Below are positions 11,352 through 22,459 of a stretch of DNA of 47,380 nt, piece after piece. Each line of letters starts with the position of its first letter. Position 1 is the first letter of the stretch. Source of the stretch: Neolentinus lepideus HHB14362 ss-1 (Eukaryota > Basidiomycota > Agaricomycetes > Gloeophyllales > Gloeophyllaceae); the NCBI GenBank assembly GCA_001632425.1, contig KV425647.1, positions 50,831 to 98,210 of the forward strand, in the 5' to 3' direction. The notes under the pieces were generated by a model. It worked only from the letters and a program-made list of their open reading frames with translations, was not told the origin of the DNA and searched no databases. Position numbers and translations under genes: made by a program.

Positions 11352-12489
11352 AGCAGAGAGTGTCATGAAGGTCTAGAGAGTTGCTTCGCTTCCGTGGACG
11401 ATGCTGAGGGCAGAGTAAGGGAGGTTCCTAAAGCGACGAGGATGTGCGTTTACAGCGAACCGCATGGTCAACGTCCCGACCCGAGGGAGCAGCCAACTGT
11501 ACACGTGTAGATCCCCGAATACTGTGTTATATTTGAGTCTGCTGGACCTATTGCTGGGAAGGTCATATACATAGCACGTCGCCACAAGGGAAGCAGTTAG
11601 AACGAGCCAGGTCGAACAAAGAACGGTGCAAACCCAAATACAAGCTGATCATGAGCGCCGCGGAGCCGATACCTATTCGTGGAGTGTGGCTCACACGCGT
11701 AGGTCCGCAATGTTTCATCCACTTGCTTCAACGCAATGCAGCAAACGTCCATTTTCTCTAGCTTCGATATATAGTCATCGACCCATGTCTTCTGTTGTGT
11801 AGCATGATGCAAATTACTGTGAAAGGCCTTCCGTTACAAAAATCCTTGAGACCGTTAAACCCATTGCTTCCTGATGAGGGAGCGGCCGTTGCCTTCTATT
11901 TAAGTTGATTGGCAAGCCATTGGGTCGCATTTATCAGTTACACTTCGAGACGTGGATTGGTTAGGACGATGTACTGACATAATTTATTGAACAAGCGGCA
12001 CCCCTTATGCTGGTATTTTTTCCAGGAGCAACGGATATCTCGTTTCATATGCTCATTGCTGTCTCAATCCGTGCGATTCAGACCGGAAGGACCATATGTA
12101 TGGCGTTACCTACTCCGGTCTTCATGCTCATTTATGATCATCTAGTCTTCCCTGCTATGAAAGGTAAGCGAGAGAAATGATCGACACGAGGATCGTCCCC
12201 AAACTGTAATTTATTCCTCTGGCGCGTTCCGGAGATGGACCATCATACCTCTTTGGTAAATTTGTTTGGAAGCGAGGCTCTGTGGGCTGTCGTGTATTGA
12301 TATTTTAAATATCTTAAATCAAAGTTTCTCTAAGGCGAAAGTATTATTAAGGGACAAGAAATGCAGAGGATACGGAAGAAAAACATTACCAATCTCGAGC
12401 GTGTCATTCCTTTTGTGGTCCAAGAATTCAATTAATTCTCAGAATTGGCACTATATACCCTTCTCCAGTAATCGCAGACTTTGAATATT
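11352..12489. other. No recognisable gene
   Basis: Bases just above 11351 are presumed promoter of the secreted-protein gene. Short open frames at 11373-11585 and 11597-11812 (minus) and 12266-12484 (plus) show no family resemblance and no splice chain. I see no other structure. Confidence 0.4.
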
Positions 12490-13540
12490 CCGTGTAAGCA
12501 AGATGTACGGCCCCTCCTTCGTCCCGGAATTCGATCTCGTCTTCCCAATCTTCATCTCAATTCATGTTCTCCCTCATAAACACTCTCCGGAGCCGCCCGA
12601 AATTCTCATTGAAGATGTCGATGAACCCCCGTACTGTAAGTCTTAGGGCTGTTGGCTGTTTTCTCCCAATCATAAGGCTTTAAAAGCCTTTCTATAAAGT
12701 TTTTGCGGCGGATTATGTTGTCGACCCTTCTTCCCGCGTCCAAGATCCTTGGGCTCCAACTTGAACAGCCACTCCGTCGTTGACTTCTCCTTGCCACTGA
12801 CAAGAAGAAGTCGACGACGGAGTGGGTGTCACCTTACCCGCGGGCCTGCGTCTCACCAGACGTGGCTTGGACGCGACAGCGGTTCCCAGATGTGTGGAAG
12901 GAGTACATACCGCGGAGGTGTGTCTCAATGAATTATTTTGTCTTCTCCTTCTGTCCAACATGGAACATAATCCACCAGACCGACCAATGCTAGATCCTCG
13001 GGCGGCGGGCAAGAGCCGAGGAGATTCTCAGGCAAGCTGAATCTGTACTGTTTTCTCGTGTTATTGACGTATTCCATGACGGATGGATGGTTTACTGTCT
13101 ATCTGCCCTACATTGTCGTGTGCGACTTGTGTGCTTATGCCCGCATAGACGGTGAAGTCCAGGCACCACTCGTCGACGGTGTCACTTCTTTCGTTATCAA
13201 CCGTCAGGTACGTGATTGCGGGATTGCGGTGCAGCAGGTAGGTACGTAGCAGGAGTTTTGCTCCTGCTCTCTCGTGTCTCATGTCTCGTACCCCTAGTAG
13301 CGGGTGTCACCGTACAGTAGCAGCCTCTAGGCTGTTGACTTACGAGTGTCCAGCTTTGAGCCAGGGTCTATCCATTTTATTCCCAATCTATCCCTCCGTA
13401 TCTCTAACTCCTCGGGCTCGGGAGTGTGGAGGTAGATACTCGCTGACTCCAACCTTTCCAAGACGGTCCGTGAGATATCCGTCAGACGTAGAGACCTTAG
13501 TATGGATGTAGGGACCATGATAATGTCCAACTTCGTCACA
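12490..13540 (-). pseudogene. F-box/LRR remnant, heavily decayed
   Basis: The minus strand holds three patches of the same F-box/LRR family in the correct order. At 13327-13539 it reads LRSLRLTDISRTVLERLESA. At about 13150-13240 it reads AITYLTVDNERSDTVDEW, matching HLTVYNGRAETIDE of the intact copy. At about 12650-12720 it reads NFIERLLKPYDWEKTANS, matching FINRLLKPYQSCENSQ. The first two patches and the last are separated by unrelated DNA that includes a strong hairpin (12769-12825). An acidic-tail-like stretch may continue to about 12500. Frames differ between patches and no F-box remains, so it is non-functional. Confidence 0.65.
12769..12825. repeat. Near-perfect inverted repeat, 25-bp arms, 7-base loop
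   Basis: The left arm is 12769-12793 and starts CCACTCCGTCG. The right arm is 12801-12825 and ends CGACGGAGTGG. The arms are complementary at 23 of 25 positions around the loop CCACTGA. It sits inside the decayed F-box copy, where the paralogues have no such sequence, so it was inserted or formed by local inverted duplication. Confidence 0.8.
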
Positions 13541-14555
13541 TCTGAATTAGCTGGTGCGGCTGTAAGGTTGTGAGGTCTGCGAACCGCCGGAGCTACCTTC
13601 GGCTCAATGACTATTATGAAGCAAGCTCAGCCATTTTAAATATTATACAAGGTACAGGATGCAACTTACCATTGAAGTTGTAGTTTGAGGATGCTATGGA
13701 TAATACTGTACTGGAATAGGATGTGAGACAGAGATGCTGCCTAAAGACTCGATCTTAGCCGGTGTGGGACTCAACAGACAACAGAGACCTACAACATAGT
13801 GATAGAGAATGCTAGGATGGATTGAACTTTATTTGAGGTGGCGTGTAAGGAAGTGGACAGATAGTTGCCGACGCGCAGCGGTGTCGGATATGGCGGGACA
13901 TATGGATTGAGCATGTTTGACAAATTTACGGCATGGCAGGTCCCACGCCATCATCTGTGCGGGAGCTGTGGCAATATGAAGAGCTACGGAATTGATGAAA
14001 AGGGGAATTTCATGGCCGCTCATAAAAACGAGGGGCTCTATATATTAATTAGGTCCAAGGCATTATAAGTGTCATCGAGTGAAGGACGGTATCATACATA
14101 TGAGCGAGTGCAGTGAAAGGTATCAAAAACTAGCGAGTCCAAGCAAGGATACGTCCGTTGTCGAGATTATGCGAAAAATGACAACGCGGACATGAAGTGA
14201 ATGGGCTGAAGGAGACTGAAGGAGGACAATGAGACAAACAGCATTCGAAGAGGTAGACGCGAAAGACTTTCACATACGATATCGCGGTGGCTCGTCCACT
14301 GCAAGACTCAGACTGCCGTGGCGACACGTTGATTTCATCCGTTGATATTAGTACTGATAGTTTAGCAGAAGAGCGGAGGTCTCTTCTTGAAACTCATCTC
14401 CTGATCATAAAACCAGCCACTCAGAACGATCGACGGCGAAGTTTTCGAAGATGTCATTCGACATCTGATTATCCGCTTAAACTGACATAAGGGCAGAGAT
14501 TCATTTACACAGAGCACTACAATTACACAAGGTTCATCAATCAAAGATATTGAAA
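13541..14555. other. No recognisable gene
   Basis: Only short open frames of fewer than 70 codons occur on either strand, with no recognisable motif or repeat. Confidence 0.4.
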
Positions 14556-14972
14556 CTGAAACGAACCTATCACACAGCTCCTCAAACCTTTCTTTTTCCT
14601 CCTTTCTCTAAACACGTTTCCTCCTACCATGACCATCCCACTCCCAGACGTCTCGAAATTCGCTTACATCGCCAGACTCAGTACGAGCGTCCCGTCTCCG
14701 TCCCCACTTCTCTCCGTCTCCTTTCCTCAGCTTCTCCTCCACTTCATACCTCACTCTTAGAAGCGCATCAAATCTATATTCTCCCCGGAGTAATTTGCAT
14801 GCAATAACACCGCTAGCGAACCAATGTTCGCCAACCCAAGTAGTCTGAGGCGGGGACACGCCGTGAGGACATGATCCGCAAGATAGAAGAGCTCCGAGAA
14901 GGGGAGAGCCAGACTTTTCAGCTCACGTAGTCGTATGATTCTGTTCTCCATGAACTGGAATTGCATCAGCAA
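14556..14972 (-). pseudogene. LRR gene fragment, interrupted by the giant transposon
   Basis: The minus strand at 14850-14960 reads QFQFMENRIIRLRELKSL, then ALPFSELFYLADHVLTACPR and LRLLGL, a leucine pattern typical of F-box-associated LRRs. A second frame at 14608-14800 continues with a charged C-terminal-like stretch (ALLRVRYEVEEKLRKGDGEK). The transposon end lies at 14964. If the element is removed together with one copy of a 2-base TG repeat, the frame runs on without a stop into 37069-37140 for about 20 further codons. This is consistent with the element having landed in this gene. Confidence 0.4.
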
Positions 14973-15003
14973 ACAGCAGAACCGGCTTACCGGTGCTTAT
15001 CTT
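14964..15003 (+). repeat. Left terminal inverted repeat
   Basis: It begins CATCAGCAAAC, then six variable bases, then ACCGGCTTACCG and GTGCTTATCTT. The reverse complement of 37030-37068 shows the same tip and the same ACCGGCTTACCG, with one base less and one change in the inner part. Confidence 0.85.
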
Positions 15004-15096
15004 CCACGATAGGCAATTTCAAGGCACTGTAGACCTAATTAAGCCTGTCTAATAATATCTAAGATGGTCTAGGCTGCCATAAGCAGTTTATTCCAG

Positions 15097-15440
15097 AAGG
15101 CTGTGCTTAAGCGGATCGCTACTGTTCCTTACAGCCCGCCTATACCTTGGCCTTTTCCTTACATCTTGACTTAGGCGTCCTTATACATATGTCCTTAAGG
15201 CTGTGCTTAAGTGGATCACTACTGTTCCTTACGGCCCGCCTATACCTAGCTCGTGTTTACTTATAATTTGACCTATGTCCTTAACCCTGCCGTTACAGAT
15301 CCCTATGAGTGTGAGAAGGCTGTGCTTAAGCGGATCGCTATTGTTCCTTAAGGCCCGCCTATACCTAGCTTGACTTGGTCCTTACATATGTCCTTAACCG
15401 CTGTTACAGATCCTTATGAGTGTGCTTACGGCTCACTTAC
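15097..15440. repeat. Left subterminal repeat, three units of 100-118 bp
   Basis: Units start at 15097, 15197 and 15315 with AAGGCTGTGCTTAAG, followed by a GGATCRCTAYTGTTCCTTA block and GCCCGCCTATACCT. Such motif-dense ends commonly serve as transposase binding arrays in large DNA transposons; that role is inferred. Confidence 0.8.
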
Positions 15441-15529
15441 TTGACTTCTACCTACATACGTGTGCCCTTATATGCATGTGATTAGATAGTCCTACATAGC
15501 CATACGTCAACATGAGCTCCTTCTTGTGA

Positions 15530-16755
15530 GGGCACGGAACGTCAAATTCCAGACCACATCCTTCAGCGAGAACTGCTTCCGCCCATCATCCTGATCTTCG
15601 GCAGTATCCACACCTCGAAGCCACACATGGAGAATAAAAGCTGAGGAGTATCCTTGGAATAGACACTAACAAAAGTGTCCTTCCACTCGATCGTCATCAG
15701 GGCCACGGTAGACTGTTCTCGATGTTCCAGCACACCGCACATCCCAGATTAATGTCAGGCTTGATGAGCCTCAACTGACAATCTCGTGGCCAGCAGCGCT
15801 TGTTGTATCCTATGACGTTATTGTTTGTAGGATCAGGGTTGGCACTGAGATAGCGCTGGATGAGATCCCGAGCATCGTCAGCCGTGAAGCAGAAGAGGAT
15901 GTGTAATCGGTCGACATAGCGAGAGTATAGATGGATGGGGTGACAAGTCTCAGTGGTTGGTATGAGCCATATCCTTGTACGAGTGCTCAAGGTACCGATT
16001 CTTAACAAGCGGAATATCCTGCACATGCTGCATGCAACCGGACTGCCAGTTGTACAGAGCAGGCGCCCACCACAGTGCAATCGCATCTGTTGTCAGGTTG
16101 ATCTCCAAGGGTCGGTCCTCAAAGAATGGCTCGACCTCCTCTGGTAGCTTGAATTTGTCACTTCACCATTGGGTCCATAAATTGCATCTTCGTGTGAGAT
16201 GAGCAGAGCGTTTTTGGGTGTAGAATCTCGGAGGGAGATGGGATTGATGAGAGGATCATAGTAGAACACTGGGAGATCGGGATCATCTGTCTGGATGTAT
16301 GCTTTCTTCGGGTGGTGGTAAGGGGAAATGTGGATGGAATGGGGTAGAGAGTTGTACACGTACCAGAAGGGAACCTTATACTCAGTATGGATCTGCTTCC
16401 AGATGGAGACTTTGTTGATGTTGTTAAACTTGTTCCAGTCCTCATCGAACGTGTTCATATTGCGATAGAGGGGCTTGAACTTTGGACCACCCAGAATAGC
16501 CATGTTCAGAGCCTTTGCAGTGAAGACAGACTTTTTTGTCGACTAGATGGAAGTGATTATCAAGTAGTTATCATCAGTGTGGTCAGACAATAGTGTGCGC
16601 CTGAGCCGGTACAGGTTTCACCATCACAGGGGACATGGGGAGTGACAAAGACCAGTATTTGTATGAGATTGTACTTGTACAATAGCCCGTTGACAGGTAG
16701 TGTCTTTCATCAGGATCGAGCTCTAGCTGGGTAGCTTCCAGCGGCTCCTCGAATG
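15530..16755 (-). pseudogene. prp8 (U5 snRNP splicing factor) fragment, internally deleted
   Basis: The minus strand reproduces conserved Prp8 text in order: EPLEATQLELDPDE (about 16750), DDNYLI and [19 protein letters not shown] (about 16500), then [42 protein letters not shown] and [14 protein letters not shown]. At about 15940 it jumps to [38 protein letters not shown] and [18 protein letters not shown]. In the normal protein these two groups lie roughly 450 residues apart, so the middle is deleted. Several frameshifts and stops occur. Prp8 is the central scaffold of the spliceosome and is normally a single-copy protein of about 2,300 residues, so this is a duplicate carried in the transposon, not the working gene. 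It abuts the left subterminal repeats. Confidence 0.92.
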
Positions 16756-16910
16756 CATGGGTTTGAAGTGCTGCGGTGATGCCATCACAACTCATGGAGG
16801 TGTGACTAGCTCTTGCCACATGAGCTAGTTGCGACTACAGGAGCCACATCCACATCTATTCATATAGCTACATCTTCCATATAGCTAGATCTATCTATAT
16901 CCAGATCGAA

Positions 16911-19277
16911 CTAGCAAAGATTTTGGTTGTCAATGAGTATGCGTATGCACTGATCAGCATTCAAACAATGCTTTTTCGGAGGTGGAGGTACTGCACTTGA
17001 TTCCTCTGATGCAGATCGAACAACTGGTGCCACAGACAGTGCCTTCTGCACCTCATTGACTGCCTTTTGCTTCATGCGTGCAGTCATGGCCTCATGGCGT
17101 TTACCAGGCTGCTCAGCCTTGTTCCTGACCCGGATCAGGGTGAGTAGCTCACACTTCCTAAGGTTGTCAGGAAGCGCAGGGTCCACACGACATGTACTAA
17201 TCCTAAGAATGGCAATAGTCAGTCGTATTGGTTCATTGCATCAATAGAGTAACGCACAGGTGATCACCATGAGGTGTATTCACAACCAATGCATGCCCAC
17301 AGTATTCAAGAGGACCCACAGCCACATCTGTAGTGTTGCGGTTTACAACATCCTGAAAAAGCCATGACTTCTTATCCTTGCCAAGCAGTTCATCACATTT
17401 TGCTGAATTGGTAGAACTAAATTTTGCATGAATGGAGTGGTGCATCATGAATGATAGAGGGAGACGTACAGCTGATCACCACGGAAAGCCACCGAGTTTT
17501 CTGGGAATGGTTGGAGAGGAGTGAATACAGCCTTTGGCATCTTGAAGAGTCGTAGGTCCCGATGACACTGTCGGGGTGCCTCCATAAATAACTCAGTGTA
17601 ATGGTCAGACTTGAGAAGCGTCTTCATCTTCTGGGCAAGGAAGAATACTATTGTATACAATAAGTGTTGAAGGCAAGACTGAGACAAAAACTGAGACTAA
17701 CCTTGTGATTTATATATCTTTGTGAGAGGATCAGGCTCTGAGGGTGTGGAGCCACCCAATGATATCCATTTCTCCTCACCAAAGATTAGGTGCCCAAGGT
17801 TGAGCTCACTGTGCTCAAGAGCAGGTTTGACTAAGGCAGGCTCAAATGGGTCATAGATGTCACCCATTGTAGCCCAGACCCAAATACCACCTTGCTTTCT
17901 CAGGTCATCTTGTCGTCTCTGTGGATGGCTCCCATAAGCTATACTGGATCAATATTGCATCTGGAAGTACAGACATTGTACTCATCTATCAATGCTGCAT
18001 GTCGCGCAGTGCACTTCAACTCTGATTTCCCATATGCTAGCAGCCAGCGGGCATAACGTGCTCTCTGTGCCTGAGTTGGAGCCATCATGATACCTCCATG
18101 AAGACTCGGACGCAGGAGTGACCTTTAACCAAACACATTATCAGGAGGTCAGCCCATCAGAACAAAGAATAATAATCTTACCATAGAGCATCATCATGCT
18201 TTGTATTGGCAGCAAAGGTGTAGAATGCTGCAATGACACGTGCCATCCAAGAAGGAACCCGTAATACCTCTAATTCTGTAAGGTCTTGTGGCAATCCTTA
18301 TGCAAAGTTGTCTGATTAGATCAAAGCAAGAGATGGTATATGAATTCAGCAGTAGACTCACCAGCAGCTATCATAATCTCATTGGCAGTGTAAACACCCA
18401 CACCAAGCTTACTCCAGATGGACTGGTTAGAGTGCATGGCTGTAATGAACCTGCCCTTCCCGGTGTTTGGTTTATTGAAGGAAAGCTTAAGGTGTGCTGC
18501 TATAGTTTCCAGGAACCCAGGAAAGTCGTCATATACATCTGGTAGTCGCTGAGGTAAGTCTTCCATGCTACAGTACCACCCAGGCTAGAACATAGATGCA
18601 GTCACTTGTCAGATCAGAGGCCAGAAATTGTTAGTGCAAACCTGGAAGAGTAAGTCATATGACAAGAAAGCCATCACAAACTTCTCAAACTCAAAAGCTA
18701 GGCCAACATGGTATTTTCTCAGCTATTAGAGTGAAATTTGAAGTAAGTTAAGTAGAGACAGTATTGCAACAGATCAGGGAAACACCTTCTTATTGACTGG
18801 TATAACAGACTGCTGCCATACTTCCTTTGGATAGAACTGGATGGAAGTATGGGTCAAGGGGGCCAACTGTATGTATATGTTATATGTTATTGTATGAGAT
18901 GATAAGGCTCTTGCACTTACAGTAAATATCAGAGCTCCAAAATCAAAGGTCAACATCCGACCTGAGCAAGAAACGGACTCGGGTCCTTCTAGCCTTAAGG
19001 TAGAGATAGCCTTGCCAACTTCTTCCGCCTGCATCGTGTTCCACATTGGTGGAAAAAGCGAAGTTTGATGACTTTCTGTACCTCGCATAATTTTGCAGGA
19101 GGCACCCAAGGTAAACACCAGCCCTTCATTAGCCCTCTCACAAGACTCTGATGCTATTTTATCCTTTGAGCCAGCATCTGCCCACAATGCATGCACCTGC
19201 AGGTCTCCGGCATCTGCCATTGCAATAACTTTCTGCGCATAGATCTTCTGTGCGTATAGCTCCCAATACTCAGGCAT
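16911..19277 (-). CDS. Ten-exon transposon cargo gene, 616 aa, function unknown
   Basis: The exons (in reading order) are 19277-18921, 18866-18786, 18722-18642, 18584-18362, 18296-18182, 18122-17975, 17918-17702, 17647-17470, 17416-17258 and 17202-16911. All nine introns are 51-60 bases or a little longer and begin GT and end AG; exon phases match throughout, giving 616 codons to TAG at 16911-16913. The start is ATG at 19275-19277 (MPEYWELYAQKIYAQK). Visible pieces include ALWADAGSKDKIASESCERA near the N-terminus, LRKYHVGLAFEFEKFVMAFL, a stretch with GWYCSMEDLPQRLPDVYDDF, and RARYARWLLAYGKSELKCTA. The C-terminal tail is basic (PGKRHEAMTARMKQKAVNEV) with PPPPKKH, which may be a nuclear signal. 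No signal peptide or membrane segment is evident. I do not recognise the family, and it shows none of the TET/JBP motifs known from some fungal transposons. Weak donor GTCTGT (exon 6) is the least certain join. Confidence 0.7.
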
Positions 19278-20173
19278 ATTAAAGGTATAATAGGAAAGGA
19301 GCCAGAAATAGAGAAGCCAGAAATAGAGAAGAAGTGACTATTCAGAGTGCTTGCAGATCACTGTGTCACATCGCGTCATGTCGCATCCATCACGAAATGT
19401 CACACCTCACACCTCATGTGACTAATCTCGTGATTATCATTCTAGTATTGAGCTGGAGCCACCGACTTTGTTTGCCCAGTAGCCCAGTAGCCCATGTCGC
19501 ACATCATGGTCCTTCTCAGTGCACCTGCAGAACCAGAACCCACCTGAGGGTGTCCCCTGGTGCCTCGTCAATCACAAGCACGTCACAAGCACAAGCAAGG
19601 CATTGATCATCCAGCTCTCCGATGCAGGCAGCGCAGGCGGCAAAGCAGAAGCAGATGGGACCTAGTGCATTGCGAGCCCGAGCTCGTAGACTTCTCAACC
19701 TGAGATGATTTCTGAGGTGTGAGCTAACATACCCGTCCTGAATAGATAACAGCGACAGATCATGGAATACCCTTCGAAGGCTTTAAAATGGTGGTGCACC
19801 CATTTTCTCATATATGAAAGAAGATCGTCTCATTACCTAGCGGACAGACAGGCACCAGTTTGGGCAAAGGAGGTGCTTGCGTGGCAGGCAGAATCTCAGA
19901 CTGGATTTTGTGAAGACTCACATGAAAGACCCGTCGTCGCATGGCCTCATAACCTTCGATATACCCCAATTCCCCTCAATTGTTCTTCGGCCTGCATTGA
20001 TCAGCGCGTTGAGCACTCACTTCTGCGAAGGGTACCTGCGCTACTTGAGCATCTTCCCACTGCCACGGCTGCATTTGCGCAGAGCACCCAAGCCGATGTT
20101 GGATGAGGGTCTCGTTAATATGTTAACAGAGAACTAGTGAGCCTATGTAGTAGTGGCAGGATTAGCCATTGTA
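19278..20173. other. Promoter of the cargo gene and unassigned fragment
   Basis: A 15-base tandem duplication (AGCCAGAAATAGAGA, about 19299-19328) lies just upstream of the cargo gene start. At 19877-20137 the plus strand has a frame reading FDIPQFPSIVLRPALI and LSTHFCEGYLRYL, protein-like but not recognised, with no clear start exon. It may be another captured host exon. Confidence 0.35.
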
Positions 20174-20407
20174 TTAAGTTTGGAGAGAAATACATACATT
20201 GAGAAAGTGAAGGATGAAGGAACACTGAGGGGCCGAGGTGTTGATGAGGGTCTTGGCAAGCAATGCATCGTCGATCTTGGCGGTCACCATCTGGAGAGCG
20301 ATTATCTTGGGTGGTGAGATATCGTTCATATAGAAGATTGGCGGTGGTGTCGAGTGCGGCATGGAACTGTTTTGAAGCTTTGCGAACACGTCAATCAAAA
20401 ATTGCAC
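20174..20407 (-). pseudogene. Host-like gene fragment, unknown
   Basis: The minus frame reads [18 protein letters not shown], then PPIFYMNDISPPKIIALQMV and TAKIDDALLAKTLINTSAPQ. It looks like real protein sequence (balanced composition, helix-like). A truncated piece of the same text (FLIDVFAKL) recurs at the end of the second copy near 21918-21949, showing that it was duplicated. Upstream text [17 protein letters not shown], in a different frame, may be its neighbouring exon. I cannot name the parent gene. Confidence 0.35.
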
Positions 20408-20904
20408 ACCTTGACGACCTTGCGGATCAACTCCATGCGCTCAGGCACAACGTGCTTGATGTGGTGAAGGAGGGGACATCTGGCCAGTGAGCTGCATGCT
20501 GATGCTGTTTCTGATGTCCTTCCTTCTTCTCGCCGATGGTGCGCATTTTGGCCAGCAACTTCAATCGCGAGCGAGTTGGAGCCATTGGGCTTGGTGCCCA
20601 TCTCCCAGGCCCAGGAGACGTAGCCACCAAAGAAGGAGCAGCAGGCAGAGCCAGAGCCGTGGCGGGCGATGAGGGAGAGCTCAGAAGGGGAGGGCGAAGA
20701 GAGAGAGAAGCGAAAGTGGAAAGTGGGGGGTCTGCACGTGAGGTGGTTGAACGTGCTGGAAAAAATCAGTCAGCATCTTCGGATTCAGTCTAGCTCGACC
20801 ATGTACTGGCTAGCATCCATCACTGTCTTGATCGTTGAATCATGTGACATGTGAGTTGCAATGCACAGAGAGGAGGAGGTTGTGGTCATATTGTGAGTTG
20901 ACTT
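20376..20904. repeat. Direct duplication, copy 1 (~530 bp)
   Basis: This segment and 21918-22450 are collinear and nearly identical, from AGCTTTGCGAA to the GAGTTGACTT/GAGTCGACTT end. Differences are scattered substitutions and small indels (for example in the run TTCCTTCTTCTYGCCGA). Confidence 0.9.
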
Positions 20905-21950
20905 TCCGATACCAGCGCAGATGAGGTGAGCAAAGACAAAGGTAGTGTGGAGGCAGGGGTGTAGGAGAGCAGGTCCGCATAGCTCATAAAGCTCAGCCAC
21001 TTCGCCGCATTCATTTTTGGCAACGGAGGGTGCAACACCCCCGGCACTCATCAGCGGACTCGCACTCATCGACGCCAGCGAACCATGATACATGTCTGAA
21101 GGGGACACTGGACCAGGAGAATAATGTGTGGGCGTGTGGAGGTCTGATGGGTGCTCAAGTGTCGTGGGCGACGACCCCATGCTTGAGATCGATGCTGTCG
21201 AGAAGTACACCGAGGTTGGCGTCGACAGCGGTTGGCTTGTGTCAAGCGAGTTCTGTTGTTGTTGCTGCTGCTGCGTCAAGACAGTCGGGCGGGCAAGCTC
21301 GGGCTGGTCGTAGCAGCTCTCGACATCCCTATACCAGTTCCTGTTGGCAGCTTGGTCGATCCAGATGGTGGACTCGGGAGGTTCAGCAGCAAGCTCCTTC
21401 TCTGGGCGTGTGCGCCCGGGCTAGGGCTCCTGCTCCTGCTCGACCCGATCGGGCTCGTAAAGCTGCTCATATGGATAGGGTCCTGCGTGGGCGCGACAAC
21501 CGAAACAAAATCCTCTTGCTCAGGTGAGGTCGACACAAGGACGATGGAAGCGCTGTTGAGCACGGACGGGACAGACTGCTCGATCGCTTCGGTCCCCTTG
21601 GAGCGGGGGATCAGATGAGGATTCGAGGTGTGCATGGGCTGGGAGGGCGTGAGGGGTTCGATGTTGCACTCGAATATCGCTGAGGAGGACGAGTGGCTGT
21701 AATGGGGATATGGTTAGAGGTCAATTGACTGAGAAGTAGAGATTGACTGGATAGGGCGACCACAACATCTGATAAAAGATAAAAGAGAAATAAAGACAGG
21801 CACTTACACGGAAGTAAGTGAAGAGGGAATAGAAGCGGGTGAGTGAGATCCGAGCCGAGGAGCGGTCTGCAAGAGCTGCGACTGGCGCAATGGAACTGAT
21901 TTGAGTCTGCCATTGTGAGCTTTGCGAATACGTCAATCAAAAATTGCACA
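20785..21950 (-). other. Ser/Pro/Gln-rich host-like coding fragment
   Basis: Two overlapping minus frames (21635-21276 and 21279-20785) join across a one-base offset at a CAG/CAA run encoding QQQQQQQ. The text is serine, threonine and proline rich: SIVLVSTSPEQEDFVSVVAP, SRSRSPSPGAHAQRRSLLLN, TPTSVYFSTASISSMGSSP. This composition suits a disordered region of a regulatory protein. No folded domain is seen, and the segment lies between the two direct duplicates, so it is probably a captured host exon. Confidence 0.4.
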
Positions 21951-22450
21951 CCTTGATGATCTTGCGGATCAACTCCATGCGCTCAGGCACAACGTGCTTG
22001 ATGTGGTGAAGGAGGGGATGTCTGGCCGGTGAGCTGCACGCCGATGCTGTTTCTGATGTCCTTCTTCCTTCTTCTTGCCGACGGTGCGCATTTTGGCCAG
22101 CAACTTCAATCGCGAGCGAGTCGGAGCCATTGGGCTTGGTGCCCATCTCCCAGGCCCAGGAGACGTAGCCACCAAAGAAGGAGCAGCAGGCGGAGCCAGA
22201 GCCGTGTCAGGCGATGAGAGAGAGCTCAGAAGGGGAGGGCGAAGAGAGAGAAGTGAAAGTGGAAAGTGGGGGGTCTGCACGTGAGGTGGTTGAACGTGCT
22301 GGAAAAAATCAGTCAGCATCTTCGGATTCAGTCTAGCTTGACCACGTACTGGCTGCTGGCGTCCATCACTGTCTTGATCGTCAAACCATGTGACATGTGA
22401 GTTGTAATGCATGGAGAGGAGGAGGTTGCAGTTATATTGAGAGTCGACTT
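21918..22450. repeat. Direct duplication, copy 2 (~530 bp)
   Basis: Partner of 20376-20904, about 1.54 kb away in the same orientation. On the minus strand it is continuous with an upstream coiled-coil-like frame (22655-22460). Confidence 0.9.
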
Positions 22451-22459
22451 GAGCACAGA

